Shown in pieces: positions 17,972 to 27,214 of a stretch of 64,000 nt of DNA. The DNA is taken from contig JAFDYC010000110.1 of assembly GCA_018267625.1 (NCBI GenBank), positions 20,853-84,852 on the forward strand. The letters are read 5' to 3'. Origin of the DNA: Bacteroidota bacterium (GTDB lineage Bacteria > Bacteroidota > Bacteroidia > Chitinophagales > Chitinophagaceae). The translations under genes were made by a program, and so were the position numbers. Positions within the stretch are counted from its first letter, which is position 1, and every line of letters starts with the position of its first letter. The notes under the pieces are model-generated. The model saw nothing but the letters and a program-made list of their open reading frames with translations. It did not search any database and was not told where the DNA came from.

Positions 17972-18634
17972 TTACATGTTGATATAATTCATCAGCGAGC
18001 GGTAGCGGTCCATCACATCTTCCGTGCCTATTTGTGCGCCATACACCTCCTGCACTTCATATTCCCGGCGGCGGAAGGAAGAGACTAAGGCTTCCAGGTT
18101 GGTGCGGTTCGTCTTCAGCGTCACTCGCAGCCGGCCCGATTCCCTGTCCGTGCTGAGCTGACTCGAGATGATGGTGACGTCTTCATTTTCGCAGATGCGG
18201 GCAATTTCAGAAAGGCTGTACTGGCGGGAATCCAAATCGAGGATAATGATGCCGCCGGGGAAGTCAAGGCCACTGTTTTCGGTTATAAAGCGCAGCAGGT
18301 CATCGCGGGTGATGCTGCCCAGGTAATGGAGGCTGTCGTCCACTACGGGCACCACATTCAGGTGTTGTTCCGAAGCCACCCGCATGGCATCATACGGGTG
18401 TGCGGTGACCGGCACTGCCGGGCGGTATTGAGCGAAGTCAGCGCTGCTCAGGGCGCGTTCGGGTGTGCCCCAGTCCAGCACTTCATGTTCGCGGATGAGG
18501 CCGAGGTACTCATCCCCCTTCACCATCGGCAGTTGTGCCAGGTGTGATTCTTCCATCAGGTACAAGGCATGGTTGCCCGTGTCTGTGGGAGACAGGGTTG
18601 GTACGCTGGCGGAGATGAGTTCTTGAATCAACAT
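17972..18634 (-). CDS. CBS-pair protein with C-terminal ACT-like domain
   Basis: 220 aa. The N-terminal two thirds are a CBS pair (LIQELISASVPTLSPTDTGNHAL and a second motif VVPVVDDSLHYLGSITRDDLLRF at about residues 94-116), which usually binds adenosyl nucleotides. About residues 128-200 look like an ACT-type fold (GIIILDLDSRQYSLSEIARICE). AcuB-like proteins share this architecture and regulate acetoin or acetyl-CoA metabolism; that function is only a possibility here. Lies between the thiolase and a TolB-like gene, same strand. Confidence 0.8.
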   Translation of the reverse strand: MLIQELISASVPTLSPTDTGNHALYLMEESHLAQLPMVKGDEYLGLIREHEVLDWGTPERALSSADFAQYRPAVPVTAHPYDAMRVASEQHLNVVPVVDDSLHYLGSITRDDLLRFITENSGLDFPGGIIILDLDSRQYSLSEIARICENEDVTIISSQLSTDRESGRLRVTLKTNRTNLEALVSSFRRREYEVQEVYGAQIGTEDVMDRYRSLMNYINM

Positions 18635-18667
18635 AGGGACAAGGCTTCAATCAGGCTGTGTACAAAT

Positions 18668-18705
18668 AACGCACCGCCCGGACAAATAGTGGTCTGGGCA
18701 GCGTT
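18668..18705 (-). terminator. Hairpin after the TolB-like gene
   Basis: AACGC and GCCCGGAC pair with GTCTGGGC and GCGTT (one mismatch) around an 8 nt loop. It lies 37 nt past the stop codon of the 18743-19822 gene. The following T run on the minus strand is short (ATTTG), so termination strength is uncertain. Confidence 0.5.
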
Positions 18706-18742
18706 AAGGAGATGAAAATTCGCGGGGAAAGTACCCGGAGGG

Positions 18743-19822
18743 TTAATGGTTTTTCGGATAAGGCACCCAGTCAGCGATGAATAAGTTGGTGGCATGACCA
18801 CCGCCATTGTTGCGGTTAGACGAGAAGATAATTTTCTTGCCATCTGGAGTAAAGGCGGGGAATGCATCGAAGCCTCCATCGTGCGAAATACGTTCCAGGC
18901 CTGTACCGTCGAGGTTGATGAGATAGAGATTGAAAGGGAAGCCGCGAGGATATTCGTGGTTTGAGGCAAAGATGATTTTCTTGCCATCCGGCGTGAAGTT
19001 GGGCGCCCAGTTAGCCCCAGCCAGGAAGGTGATTTGCTTCACATCCGAGCCATCCGCATTGGCCACATACACCTCCATATTGGTAGGCATCACGAGGCCC
19101 TGAGCCAGCAGGTCTTTATATTCTTTTTGCTCTTCTTCCGTCTTTGGACGAGAAGCACGCCACACGATTTTTTTACTGTCCGGCGAAAACCAGGCGCCGC
19201 CATCATAGCCCAATTCATGGGTGATTTGCCGCACATCGCTACCGTCAATATTCATCGTGTAGAGGTCCAGATCGCCATTGCGCATGGAGGTGAAGATGAT
19301 CTTTTTACCATCCGGTGAGATGGTGGCTTCAGCATCATAACCCGGAGTATTCGTGAGGTGTTTCAGCACCTTTCCCTTTAGGTCTGCCACCACGATGTCA
19401 TAGCTGTCGTAGATGGGCCATACATACTTCTTCAGCTTTTTCTTGTCCGGCACCGGAGGGCATGCATCACCGCCGCCAAACTGTGTAGTGGCATACAGGA
19501 AATGCTTCATGTCTGGCATGAGGTAGGCGCAGGTCGTGCGGCCTTTTCCGGTAGAGACCATGCGGGTTTCAAACTGCCCCTTCTTGCCTTCCGGCAGGGT
19601 GCCGAGGAATATCTGGTCGCAGGGGATGCCCGATTGAGGGTCGGTGCGTTGATACGTGAAATGACGATTGTCCCAGCCGAAATAAGCCTCGGCGTTATCA
19701 CCACCAAAGCTGAGCTGGCGGATGTTTTTGAAATGTTTCTCGCCGGGATAATGCAATGAATCCTGAGCCTGGCTGCAATATCCTGCTGCGAGCAGAAGAG
19801 TAGTTAAGAATAAGAGACGCAT
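18743..19822 (-). CDS. Exported TolB-like (PD40) beta-propeller protein
   Basis: 359 aa from the ATG at 19822, which begins a signal peptide (MRLLFLTTLLLAAGYCSQAQ). Upstream in-frame codons to 19978 are rejected because they would precede the signal. Four or five PD40/WD40-like repeats are visible as variants of F(T/S)PDGKKIIFxSxRN, for example SPDGKKIIFTSMRNGDLDLY and TPDGKKIIFASNHE. This fits a periplasmic propeller of the TolB_N-less PD40 family; the partner is unknown. In Bacteroidota such proteins are sometimes fused to OmpA or peptidase domains, but neither is present here. Confidence 0.85.
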   Translation of the reverse strand: MRLLFLTTLLLAAGYCSQAQDSLHYPGEKHFKNIRQLSFGGDNAEAYFGWDNRHFTYQRTDPQSGIPCDQIFLGTLPEGKKGQFETRMVSTGKGRTTCAYLMPDMKHFLYATTQFGGGDACPPVPDKKKLKKYVWPIYDSYDIVVADLKGKVLKHLTNTPGYDAEATISPDGKKIIFTSMRNGDLDLYTMNIDGSDVRQITHELGYDGGAWFSPDSKKIVWRASRPKTEEEQKEYKDLLAQGLVMPTNMEVYVANADGSDVKQITFLAGANWAPNFTPDGKKIIFASNHEYPRGFPFNLYLINLDGTGLERISHDGGFDAFPAFTPDGKKIIFSSNRNNGGGHATNLFIADWVPYPKNH

Positions 19823-20014
19823 AAGTCTTGAATAAAAACGCGGCAAAATTCGGGAAGCAATTGGGGCCATTTGTAAAATCTTCGACAGGAACGGAAGGGG
19901 GCGAGCAGTAGGGCAGCGGGATGTATTCAGACAAATAAATTCAGAATTTGGGTTAATATAAATTTCAAAGACAGGCACTGTTTAAGTTCGTTCCGCTTCG
20001 CCCGCTGTGCCCCG

Positions 20015-20022
20015 TACCTTCG
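20015..20022 (+). promoter_or_regulatory. Possible -7 box of purL
   Basis: TACCTTCG, one mismatch to TAnnTTTG, ending 4 nt before the purL ATG. If real, the mRNA would be almost leaderless. Confidence 0.3.
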
Positions 20023-20026
20023 CGCC

Positions 20027-22258
20027 ATGCCACAAAACAGCTCTGTGACAGCAGCCCCTGCCAGCCTCGAACAAGCCCTCAAACTGGGTTTGCTGGAAGA
20101 AGAATTTGAACAGATAAAATCCATCCTCGGACGCAGCCCCAACTTCAATGAAGTGGCCATGTATTCCGTGATGTGGAGCGAGCATTGCAGCTATAAAAAT
20201 TCCATCAAATGGTTGAAAACACTACCCCGTGACGGCGAACGCCTCCTCGTGAAGGCGGGCGAAGAAAATGCCGGCCTCGTGGACATCGGCGGCGGCCTGG
20301 GCTGCGTGTTTAAGATCGAAAGCCACAACCACCCCAGCGCCATTGAGCCCTTTCAAGGTGCGGCTACCGGCGTGGGGGGCATCCACCGCGACATCTTCAC
20401 CATGGGAGCCCGGCCCATTGCTGCCCTCAACTCCCTGCGCTTTGGCCTGCCCGATAATCCTAAGACGAAATGGCTGGTAAAAGGCATCGTGAAAGGCATC
20501 GGTCATTATGGTAATTGCTTTGGTGTGCCCACCTTGGCCGGTGAAGTGTATTTCGAAGATTGCTATCAGACCAACCCCTTAGTCAATGCGATGAGCGTGG
20601 GCATCGTGAAGGCGGGTGAGACCGTGAGTGCCACATCCTATGGTGCCGGGAACCCGGTGTTTATCGTGGGTGCAGCAACCGGCAAAGACGGGATTGGCGG
20701 CGCTTCATTTGCCTCTGCCGACATCACCGAAGACAGTGCGGAGCAATTGCCTTCCGTACAGGTAGGCGACCCTTTTGAAGAAAAGAAACTGCTGGAAGCC
20801 TGCCTTGAAGTGATTCAGACCGGTGCCATCATCGGCATGCAGGATATGGGGGCCGCAGGCATCACCTGTTCCACCTCGGAGATGAGCGCCAAAGGTGAAC
20901 ATGGCATGATCATCCACTTAGACCGTGTACCCCTGCGCCAGCAAGACATGAAACCCTGGGAGATGCTGCTTTCAGAAAGTCAGGAACGCATGCTGGTGGT
21001 GGTGAAGAAAGGCCAGGAAGGTGCCGTTCAGGCTGTGTTTGATAAGTGGGATATCCACTGCGTGGCAATCGGTGAGGTGACTACAGAGCAACGCCTGAAA
21101 TACTACATGCAGGAAGAACTCGTGGCCGATGTGCCGGCCCAAAGCCTTGTGCTGGGTGGGGGGGCTCCGGTGTATGAGCGGGCCTATTCAGAGCCTGCGT
21201 ATTTCAAGGCGATTCAGGCTTTTAATCCAGCCAGCATTCCCATACCAGGCGATTTAAGAGCAATTGCTTTCCACTTAGCGCAGCTTCCCAACATCGCTTC
21301 CAAACGCTGGATTTATGAGCAATACGACAGCATGGTGATGACCGGCAACACACAGACCAATGCTCCTTCCGATGCCGCCGTTGTTCGGATTCATGGCTCG
21401 GAAAAAGCACTTGCAGTGACCACAGATTGCAATGCTCGCTACGTCTTTGCCGACCCGTTCAAAGGCGCTATGATAGCCGTAGCAGAAGCCGCCCGCAACA
21501 TCGTGTGCAGTGGTGGCACACCAGTAGGCGTAACCAACTGCCTCAACTTCGGCAACCCCTACAATCCCGAAGCCTACTATCAGTTTGTACATGCCGTAAA
21601 AGGCATGGGTGAAGCCTGTCGCAAGTTCGAAACGCCCGTCACCGGGGGCAATGTGAGTTTCTACAACCAGGGGCCGGAAGGGCCGGTATATCCTACTCCC
21701 ACCATCGGTATGGTCGGCGTGCTGGATTCGATGGAAAACAAAATGACCCTGAGCTTCCAACACCCGGGTGACCTGATCTACCTGGTGGGCTCTGCGCGGG
21801 AAGATTTCAACTGCTCCGAATACCTGCACCAGCTCTGCGGGGTCACCCACAGCCCGGCACCTCATTTTGAATTAGATGAAGAGCATGCGCTACAAAAGAC
21901 CCTTGCGCACCTGATAGACCGCGGCAGCATCCGCTCGGCTCATGATGTGTCCGAAGGAGGCCTTTTTTGCTGCATGCTGGAAAGCGCGATGAGCTCCGGA
22001 CATGGATTTAACCTCCACAGCCCGGCAGGCATGCGCAAGGATGCTTTTCTTTTTGGCGAGGCTCAAAGCCGTGTAGTAGTGAGTGTCAATCCGGATTTGA
22101 AATCCTTGTTTGAGGCAGAGGTAGCGGGCACACCATACAGTTTATTGGGACGGGTGGCATCGAATGCTGAAATCTGTGTGGATGGCGAGAGCTGGGGCTA
22201 CCTGCCGGAATGGAAACAAGCCTATGAACAGGCGCTGGAGCAGGCTCTGACGGCCTGA
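20027..22258 (+). CDS. purL: Phosphoribosylformylglycinamidine synthase subunit PurL (small type)
   Basis: 743 aa, the small PurL form, which needs separate PurS and PurQ to make FGAM from FGAR, glutamine and ATP in de novo purine synthesis. Typical blocks are MWSEHCSYKNS (about 48-58), KIESHNHPSAIEPFQGAATG (about 96-115) and GGNVSFYN (about 540). The ATG at 20027 is the natural start. purS and purQ are not in the window; the gene appears to stand alone. Confidence 0.95.
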   Translation: MPQNSSVTAAPASLEQALKLGLLEEEFEQIKSILGRSPNFNEVAMYSVMWSEHCSYKNSIKWLKTLPRDGERLLVKAGEENAGLVDIGGGLGCVFKIESHNHPSAIEPFQGAATGVGGIHRDIFTMGARPIAALNSLRFGLPDNPKTKWLVKGIVKGIGHYGNCFGVPTLAGEVYFEDCYQTNPLVNAMSVGIVKAGETVSATSYGAGNPVFIVGAATGKDGIGGASFASADITEDSAEQLPSVQVGDPFEEKKLLEACLEVIQTGAIIGMQDMGAAGITCSTSEMSAKGEHGMIIHLDRVPLRQQDMKPWEMLLSESQERMLVVVKKGQEGAVQAVFDKWDIHCVAIGEVTTEQRLKYYMQEELVADVPAQSLVLGGGAPVYERAYSEPAYFKAIQAFNPASIPIPGDLRAIAFHLAQLPNIASKRWIYEQYDSMVMTGNTQTNAPSDAAVVRIHGSEKALAVTTDCNARYVFADPFKGAMIAVAEAARNIVCSGGTPVGVTNCLNFGNPYNPEAYYQFVHAVKGMGEACRKFETPVTGGNVSFYNQGPEGPVYPTPTIGMVGVLDSMENKMTLSFQHPGDLIYLVGSAREDFNCSEYLHQLCGVTHSPAPHFELDEEHALQKTLAHLIDRGSIRSAHDVSEGGLFCCMLESAMSSGHGFNLHSPAGMRKDAFLFGEAQSRVVVSVNPDLKSLFEAEVAGTPYSLLGRVASNAEICVDGESWGYLPEWKQAYEQALEQALTA

Positions 22259-22579
22259 TACCGGGATACATTGATCCTTCATAATTCGGGGAAAGTTGCC
22301 CTTATCATTGATTGGCCGAGACAGATTGAATGCGAAGTGAAAAGCACTATGGATACACGTGCTTCGAAACCCTGTGTCCGGGAATAGGTTCAGGACATGC
22401 TGCAACGTCATTCTGTAGTGGTTTTTCACCAATCTGCTCTACCGAATCGAAACAACAAGCAGGAAGTATTCACCTGTCCGTTCTGCACAGGCAAGCTGAA
22501 CTTGCTTTATTTTGCCGCCCACCGTCACTACGGCGTTAGTGCCTTTATACCGGCCTGCCGGTAAACTACCGGCTCTGTC
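22259..22579. other. Intergenic stretch between purL and wecB
   Basis: About 320 nt. I see no convincing ORF (the 69-codon frame at 22330-22539 lacks any motif), no hairpin terminator of note and no member of the dispersed repeat family. A TATTTTG near 22510 is one base short of the -7 consensus. Confidence 0.5.
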
Positions 22580-23653
22580 ATGCACAGCATCTTATCTATC
22601 ATAGGCGCTCGTCCTCAGTTTATCAAGCATGCTGCATTACAGCCGTTGCTGCAGCGTCATTTCCGTGCCCTTAGCCTACATACAGGCCAGCATTTCGATG
22701 GGAATATGAGCGGTTCCTTTTTCGATGAATTGCAGATTCCCAAGCCCGATTTTCAGTTGGGCATCGGGGCGGTGCGTGGCCAGGCTGCTCAAACCGCCCG
22801 TATGATGGAGGGTATTGAACGGATTTGCCTCGAGCAACAGCCGGATGCGGTGCTGATTTACGGCGATACGAATACGACTTTGGCGGGCGCACTGGTAGCG
22901 GTGAAGCTACAGATCCCGATTTTTCATGTGGAGGCGGGTATCCGGGGCTTCAACCGTGCGCTGCCCGAAGAGGTGAACCGGATAATTGCGGATACGTTTT
23001 CGAGCCTGTTGTTTTGCCCTACCCAGGAGGCCGTGGAAAACCTGCAACGAGAGGGAATCCGGCATGAAGGAGTGCTGTTGACGGGCGATGTGATGTGCGA
23101 TATGCTGGAGGCGATGCGGCAGAAAATAAAGCCTTTTTCTACGCAGCCTTATTACTACGCCACCATCCACCGACCCTATAATACGGATGACCCGGCAAGG
23201 CTCAGGCGCATTTTGAATGTGCTGCAGGCTCTGGACCACCCGGTTTATTTCCCCTTGCACCCCAGGACCCAACATTGTATGGAACAGGCCGGAATTGCCT
23301 CATCGGCCTTCCCGAATGTCCATTGTTTAGCCCCGGTAGGCTATCTGGAAAGCCTGTCGTTCCAGGCGGGAGCAGACTGTGTGCTGACCGACAGCAGCGG
23401 GGTGCAGAAGGAGGCTTATATGCTGCGGCGCAAGTGTATCACCCTGCGCTCGGAAACGGAATGGCACGACACGCTGAAAGAAGGCTGGAACCGATTGGTG
23501 TTTGAGGATTTGGAAAGCATTAGCGACTTAGTGCATTCTAAACCAGGATACTATGTGGAAGGATTGTTTGGAGATGGAGGGGCGGGGGGGAGGATAGCGG
23601 AACGGATGGAGGATTATTTTGCAATGGCAGGTAAAAAATATAGTTCAATTTAA
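22580..23653 (+). CDS. wecB: UDP-N-acetylglucosamine 2-epimerase (non-hydrolysing)
   Basis: 357 aa, GT-B-fold epimerase that interconverts UDP-GlcNAc and UDP-ManNAc. Family blocks: IIGARPQFIKHAAL at the N-terminus, HTGQHFD (about 34-40), VLIYGDTNTTLAGALVA (about 92-108), HVEAGIRGFNRALPEEVNR (about 116-134), and TDSSGVQKEAYMLRRKCITLR (about 272-292). It opens the polysaccharide locus. The product could feed ManNAc or ManNAcA units; it is not part of the pseudaminic acid route. Confidence 0.93.
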   Translation: MHSILSIIGARPQFIKHAALQPLLQRHFRALSLHTGQHFDGNMSGSFFDELQIPKPDFQLGIGAVRGQAAQTARMMEGIERICLEQQPDAVLIYGDTNTTLAGALVAVKLQIPIFHVEAGIRGFNRALPEEVNRIIADTFSSLLFCPTQEAVENLQREGIRHEGVLLTGDVMCDMLEAMRQKIKPFSTQPYYYATIHRPYNTDDPARLRRILNVLQALDHPVYFPLHPRTQHCMEQAGIASSAFPNVHCLAPVGYLESLSFQAGADCVLTDSSGVQKEAYMLRRKCITLRSETEWHDTLKEGWNRLVFEDLESISDLVHSKPGYYVEGLFGDGGAGGRIAERMEDYFAMAGKKYSSI

Positions 23654-23741
23654 TCAGCTATTATTTAGTCTGATTCCTATACTCTTTTTTAGAGATTTTC
23701 ACTACTAACAATTGCTTTAAGTCTCTGAATCATAAAACGAC

Positions 23742-23749
23742 TAAATTTG
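23742..23749 (+). promoter_or_regulatory. Predicted -7 box upstream of pseB
   Basis: TAAATTTG, full match to TAnnTTTG, in an AT-rich 214 nt gap. The pseB start is 118 nt downstream, leaving a leader of about 110 nt of unknown purpose. A weak hairpin (ATCAG/CTGAT near 23655-23680) followed by T-rich sequence may end wecB transcription just before it. Confidence 0.45.
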
Positions 23750-23867
23750 CGCCTCTGTTAACCGAATCCAGTAATTCTTGCTTTTATCGAAAATTAGCTG
23801 CAATTTCTCTAACATTTAATTTGTTAGTTCACAAACTGGTTTTCTCATTTAATTACCAACCCGATAC

Positions 23868-24890
23868 ATGGCTCTAGACCTTACAAATAAGTCTGTTTTA
23901 ATCACTGGAGGTACAGGCTCATTGGGGAAAGCATTAACGAAAACGATTCTTACTCGTTGGCCTAATATAAAACGATTGGTCATTTATTCCCGTGATGAGC
24001 AGAAGCAGTTTCAGATGGCGTTTGAATATCCGGATAGTAAGTATCCGAACATTCGGTTTTTTATTGGCGATGTGCGTGATTATGACCGGCTTAAGCGGGC
24101 GTTTAAAGGGATAGATTACGTTATCCATGCTGCGGCAATGAAACATGTGCCGATAGCAGAGTACAATCCGGATGAATGCGTTAAGACAAATGTCAATGGG
24201 GCGGAAAATGTAATCCGCGCTACATTAGAGACTTCAGTTCAAGGTGTTGTTGCGCTTTCTACCGACAAGGCATGTGCGCCCATTAATTTGTATGGTGCCA
24301 CTAAACTGACTTCGGACAAGCTGTTTATAGCGGCTAATAATATCAGGGGTGACAACCCGGTCAAGTTTTCCGTGGTTCGGTATGGCAATGTGATGGGGTC
24401 CAATGGTTCTGTCATGCCTTTCTTCCTGAAGCGCAGGCATTCCGGGGTGATTCCGATAACGGATCCCAATATGACCCGCTTCAATATCTCGTTGGATGAA
24501 GGGGTGAATATGGTGCTACATGCTTTGGAGACTGCCTGGGGTGGTGAGTTGTTTGTACCTAAAATTCCCTCGTATCGCATCACGGATGTGGCAACGGCCA
24601 TTGCTCCCGACTGTACTCAGGAAGTGATTGGCATCCGGCCCGGTGAAAAGGTACACGAGGAAATGATAACACCTTCTGACTCATTTACTACCTATGACTT
24701 GGGTAAGTACTACGTCATTCTGCCCCAAACAACTAACTGGAAGCTGGATGATTTTATCCGGCAATTTGACGCCAAAAAAGTACCCGTTGGCTTCAAGTAT
24801 AATTCCGGCGAAAACGACGAGTGGCTTGATGTCCCTAGCTTACGTCGGTTGATTCGTGAACATGTAGATCCAGAATTTAATGTTTCCTAA
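23868..24890 (+). CDS. pseB: UDP-N-acetylglucosamine 4,6-dehydratase (inverting)
   Basis: 340 aa SDR enzyme for the first step of CMP-pseudaminic acid synthesis: UDP-GlcNAc to UDP-2-acetamido-2,6-dideoxy-beta-L-arabino-hexos-4-ulose. The nucleotide motif GGTGSLGKA is at 14-22; the catalytic Asp133-Lys134 and Tyr142 lie in STDKACAPINLYGATK, matching PseB. The ATG at 23868 gives the normal N-terminus. It overlaps pseC by 11 nt and begins the pse operon. Confidence 0.94.
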   Translation: MALDLTNKSVLITGGTGSLGKALTKTILTRWPNIKRLVIYSRDEQKQFQMAFEYPDSKYPNIRFFIGDVRDYDRLKRAFKGIDYVIHAAAMKHVPIAEYNPDECVKTNVNGAENVIRATLETSVQGVVALSTDKACAPINLYGATKLTSDKLFIAANNIRGDNPVKFSVVRYGNVMGSNGSVMPFFLKRRHSGVIPITDPNMTRFNISLDEGVNMVLHALETAWGGELFVPKIPSYRITDVATAIAPDCTQEVIGIRPGEKVHEEMITPSDSFTTYDLGKYYVILPQTTNWKLDDFIRQFDAKKVPVGFKYNSGENDEWLDVPSLRRLIREHVDPEFNVS

Positions 24891-26061
24891 TATACTTAAA
24901 GCAGAATTTGCTGCTATTCACTATGGAAAGCAGCACATTACCGATGAGGACATCGCAGCCGTTGCAACTACTCTTCGCTCCGATTACCTGACCCAGGGGC
25001 CGAAAATTGCTGAGTTCGAGTCGGCATTTGCAGAGTATGTGGGTGCTAAATACGCTGTGGCAGTAGCAAATGGTACGGCCGCCTTGCATTTGTGTACGCT
25101 AGCACTTGGCGTAAACGAAGGCAGTAAGGTGATTACAACACCGATAACTTTTGCAGCCTCAGCCAATTGCGTACGTTATTGTGGTGGCCAAGTTGTGTTC
25201 GCAGACATAGACCCCGAGACGGCCACACTGGATATTGATAAGGTTCGTGACTGGCTCAGCGAGGCCCCGAAAGGAACTTACGCTGGAATTATTCCGGTTG
25301 ATTTTGCCGGTTATGCCGTCAATCTGGAAGCTTTTCGTAGTCTGGCCGATGAATATGGCTTGTGGATTATTGAAGATGCTTGTCATGCACCGGGTGGCTT
25401 CTTTACGGATAGTCAGGGTATTCGGCAGCATTGCGGAAATGGAACGTTTGCTGACCTGGCCATTTTCTCCTTTCACCCGGTGAAACACATAGCCTGTGGA
25501 GAAGGGGGCGCAATTACTACGAATAGTAAGGAGTTGTATGAGAAACTGCTGATGTTGCGGACGCATGGTATTACCAAAGACCCAGCCCTGATGCATGAAA
25601 ATCATGGCGGCTGGTATATGGAAATGCAGGAATTGGGCTATAACTACCGGCTTACTGATTTTCAAGCTGCCTTAGGCTTGTCGCAATTGAAGCGTGCAGA
25701 CGAAGGACTGGCCCGCCGAAGGGAAATTGCGAAACGTTATGATGAGGCTTTTGCCAACACAAAGGTTCTCCCACTTACGCCGCCGCAGGATGGTGGACAT
25801 GCCTATCACTTATATGTGATTCAGGTTGCCGACCGGAAGGGTTTATACGACTACCTACGCAGCAAAAATATTTTTGCCCAGGTGCATTATATACCTACTC
25901 ATTTAATGCCTTATTACCAGCAGTTTGGGTATAAGAATGGCGATTTCCCGCTTGCAGAATCATATTACAGACAATGTTTGAGCCTGCCTATGTATCCAAC
26001 TCTAACTCATGAGGAGCAGGATTATGTGATAAGTCAGACCAAATCATTTTGTAGTCAATAG
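24880..26061 (+). CDS. pseC: UDP-4-amino-4,6-dideoxy-N-acetyl-beta-L-altrosamine transaminase
   Basis: 393 aa PLP-dependent aminotransferase of the DegT/DnrJ/EryC1/StrS family, second step of the pseudaminic acid pathway. The N-terminus YGKQHITDEDIAAV, SDYLTQGPKIAEFE and ITTPITFAASANCV are characteristic of PseC. The PLP-binding Lys is Lys202 in SFHPVKHIACGEGGAITT. It starts inside the pseB end (11 nt overlap), so translation is probably coupled. A 120 nt AT-rich gap follows before pseG. Confidence 0.94.
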   Translation: MFPNILKAEFAAIHYGKQHITDEDIAAVATTLRSDYLTQGPKIAEFESAFAEYVGAKYAVAVANGTAALHLCTLALGVNEGSKVITTPITFAASANCVRYCGGQVVFADIDPETATLDIDKVRDWLSEAPKGTYAGIIPVDFAGYAVNLEAFRSLADEYGLWIIEDACHAPGGFFTDSQGIRQHCGNGTFADLAIFSFHPVKHIACGEGGAITTNSKELYEKLLMLRTHGITKDPALMHENHGGWYMEMQELGYNYRLTDFQAALGLSQLKRADEGLARRREIAKRYDEAFANTKVLPLTPPQDGGHAYHLYVIQVADRKGLYDYLRSKNIFAQVHYIPTHLMPYYQQFGYKNGDFPLAESYYRQCLSLPMYPTLTHEEQDYVISQTKSFCSQ

Positions 26062-26185
26062 GTTGTCGAACTTACTATGCTTGCATGAGAAATCATGAAA
26101 TTAATAAATGAGCAACTTAATAGTATTTTTGAAATCATTGTTAGTTAAGTGAGTAATACTTCGATTTCAGTAAAATTCTTTTGTG

Positions 26186-27214
26186 ATGGCCATTGAATTG
26201 AATAAACCACTTCTTGTCCTCCGAGCAGATGGAAGTGAGCTAATTGGGCTTGGACATATTTATCGATGCATTGCACTAGCAGATATCTTGCATGACCTGT
26301 TTGAAGTTCATTTTTATTCCAGATTGATAACCGCGACAGTTAGTAGTGAAATCCTCCGGTACTGTGACAGATATTTTGAATTGCCTTCAAATGTTGATTA
26401 TGTTGATGAAGCCAGGTTATGGGTAAATGGCTTTAGTGGATCAGAGATTGTTGTATTAGATGGATATCAATTTACTAATGCGTATCAATCTGAACTCTAC
26501 ACCAAGGTTAAGAAGCTGATTTGCATAGACGACATTAACGTTGAAGACTTTTGCGCTGATGGGGTCATAAATCACGTAATTGGAACAAGTAATGTTGAAA
26601 TGAAGCGGCTCAACTCTACCCAGTTATTTCTTGGAGCTGATTTTGCAATCCTTCGTAAGCAATTCTTATTGGCTGCACTTGAAAGCAGATATCAGCCACC
26701 TGCGCATAAGACCTTTTTTGTCGCAATGGGTGGTGCTGACCTGCATAACGCAACGCTGTCAATACTTATGACACTCCTTGTTTCATATCCATCTGCAACA
26801 TGTCATATTGTGCTTGGCAAGGCATACTCGCATCGAAACACGTTGGATTCGTTTGGTAATTTCCAAAATATCCAATTTCATGTGGGTATTGAAGCAGATG
26901 AATTAATTAAGCTATTGGGTTCTTCTTCTTTAGCTATTTGTCCTGCAAGTACTATCTCATATGAAGTGATGTGCTTAAACATTCCGTTAGTGACAGGATA
27001 TATATCAGACACTCAGAAGCATGTAGCAGTTAAATACCAGGATTATGGTATAGCATTAAACGTTGGGTCCCTGTTATCTGCTGATACAGCCTTGATTAAC
27101 GCAATAAATTATTTGGAATGTAATTTTCACGAAATGGTTCAAGCTCAAAAACGATTTTTTCATGGTCAATCACTTTCTAATTTAAGAAGCATCTTTAAAT
27201 CAATGGCAGCATGA
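26186..27214 (+). CDS. pseG: UDP-2,4-diacetamido-2,4,6-trideoxy-beta-L-altropyranose hydrolase
   Basis: 342 aa from ATG at 26186; a GTG one codon earlier is possible. It removes UDP from the diacetamido sugar before condensation. PseG signatures: RADGSELIGLGHIYRCIALA at the N-terminus (with the His of GLGH), the MGGADLHNATL block at about residues 187-197 and PASTISYEVMCLNIPLV near 260-276. The coding sequence is noticeably more AT-rich than pseB or pseC. It overlaps pseH by 4 nt. Confidence 0.9.
   Translation: MAIELNKPLLVLRADGSELIGLGHIYRCIALADILHDLFEVHFYSRLITATVSSEILRYCDRYFELPSNVDYVDEARLWVNGFSGSEIVVLDGYQFTNAYQSELYTKVKKLICIDDINVEDFCADGVINHVIGTSNVEMKRLNSTQLFLGADFAILRKQFLLAALESRYQPPAHKTFFVAMGGADLHNATLSILMTLLVSYPSATCHIVLGKAYSHRNTLDSFGNFQNIQFHVGIEADELIKLLGSSSLAICPASTISYEVMCLNIPLVTGYISDTQKHVAVKYQDYGIALNVGSLLSADTALINAINYLECNFHEMVQAQKRFFHGQSLSNLRSIFKSMAA

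Noticed and set aside
18628..18987. 119-codon minus-strand frame overlapping the TolB-like gene
   Set aside because: Overlaps the end of the propeller gene in another frame and has no motif.
22330..22539. 69-codon plus-strand frame between purL and wecB
   Set aside because: No motif, no signal, low coding character.
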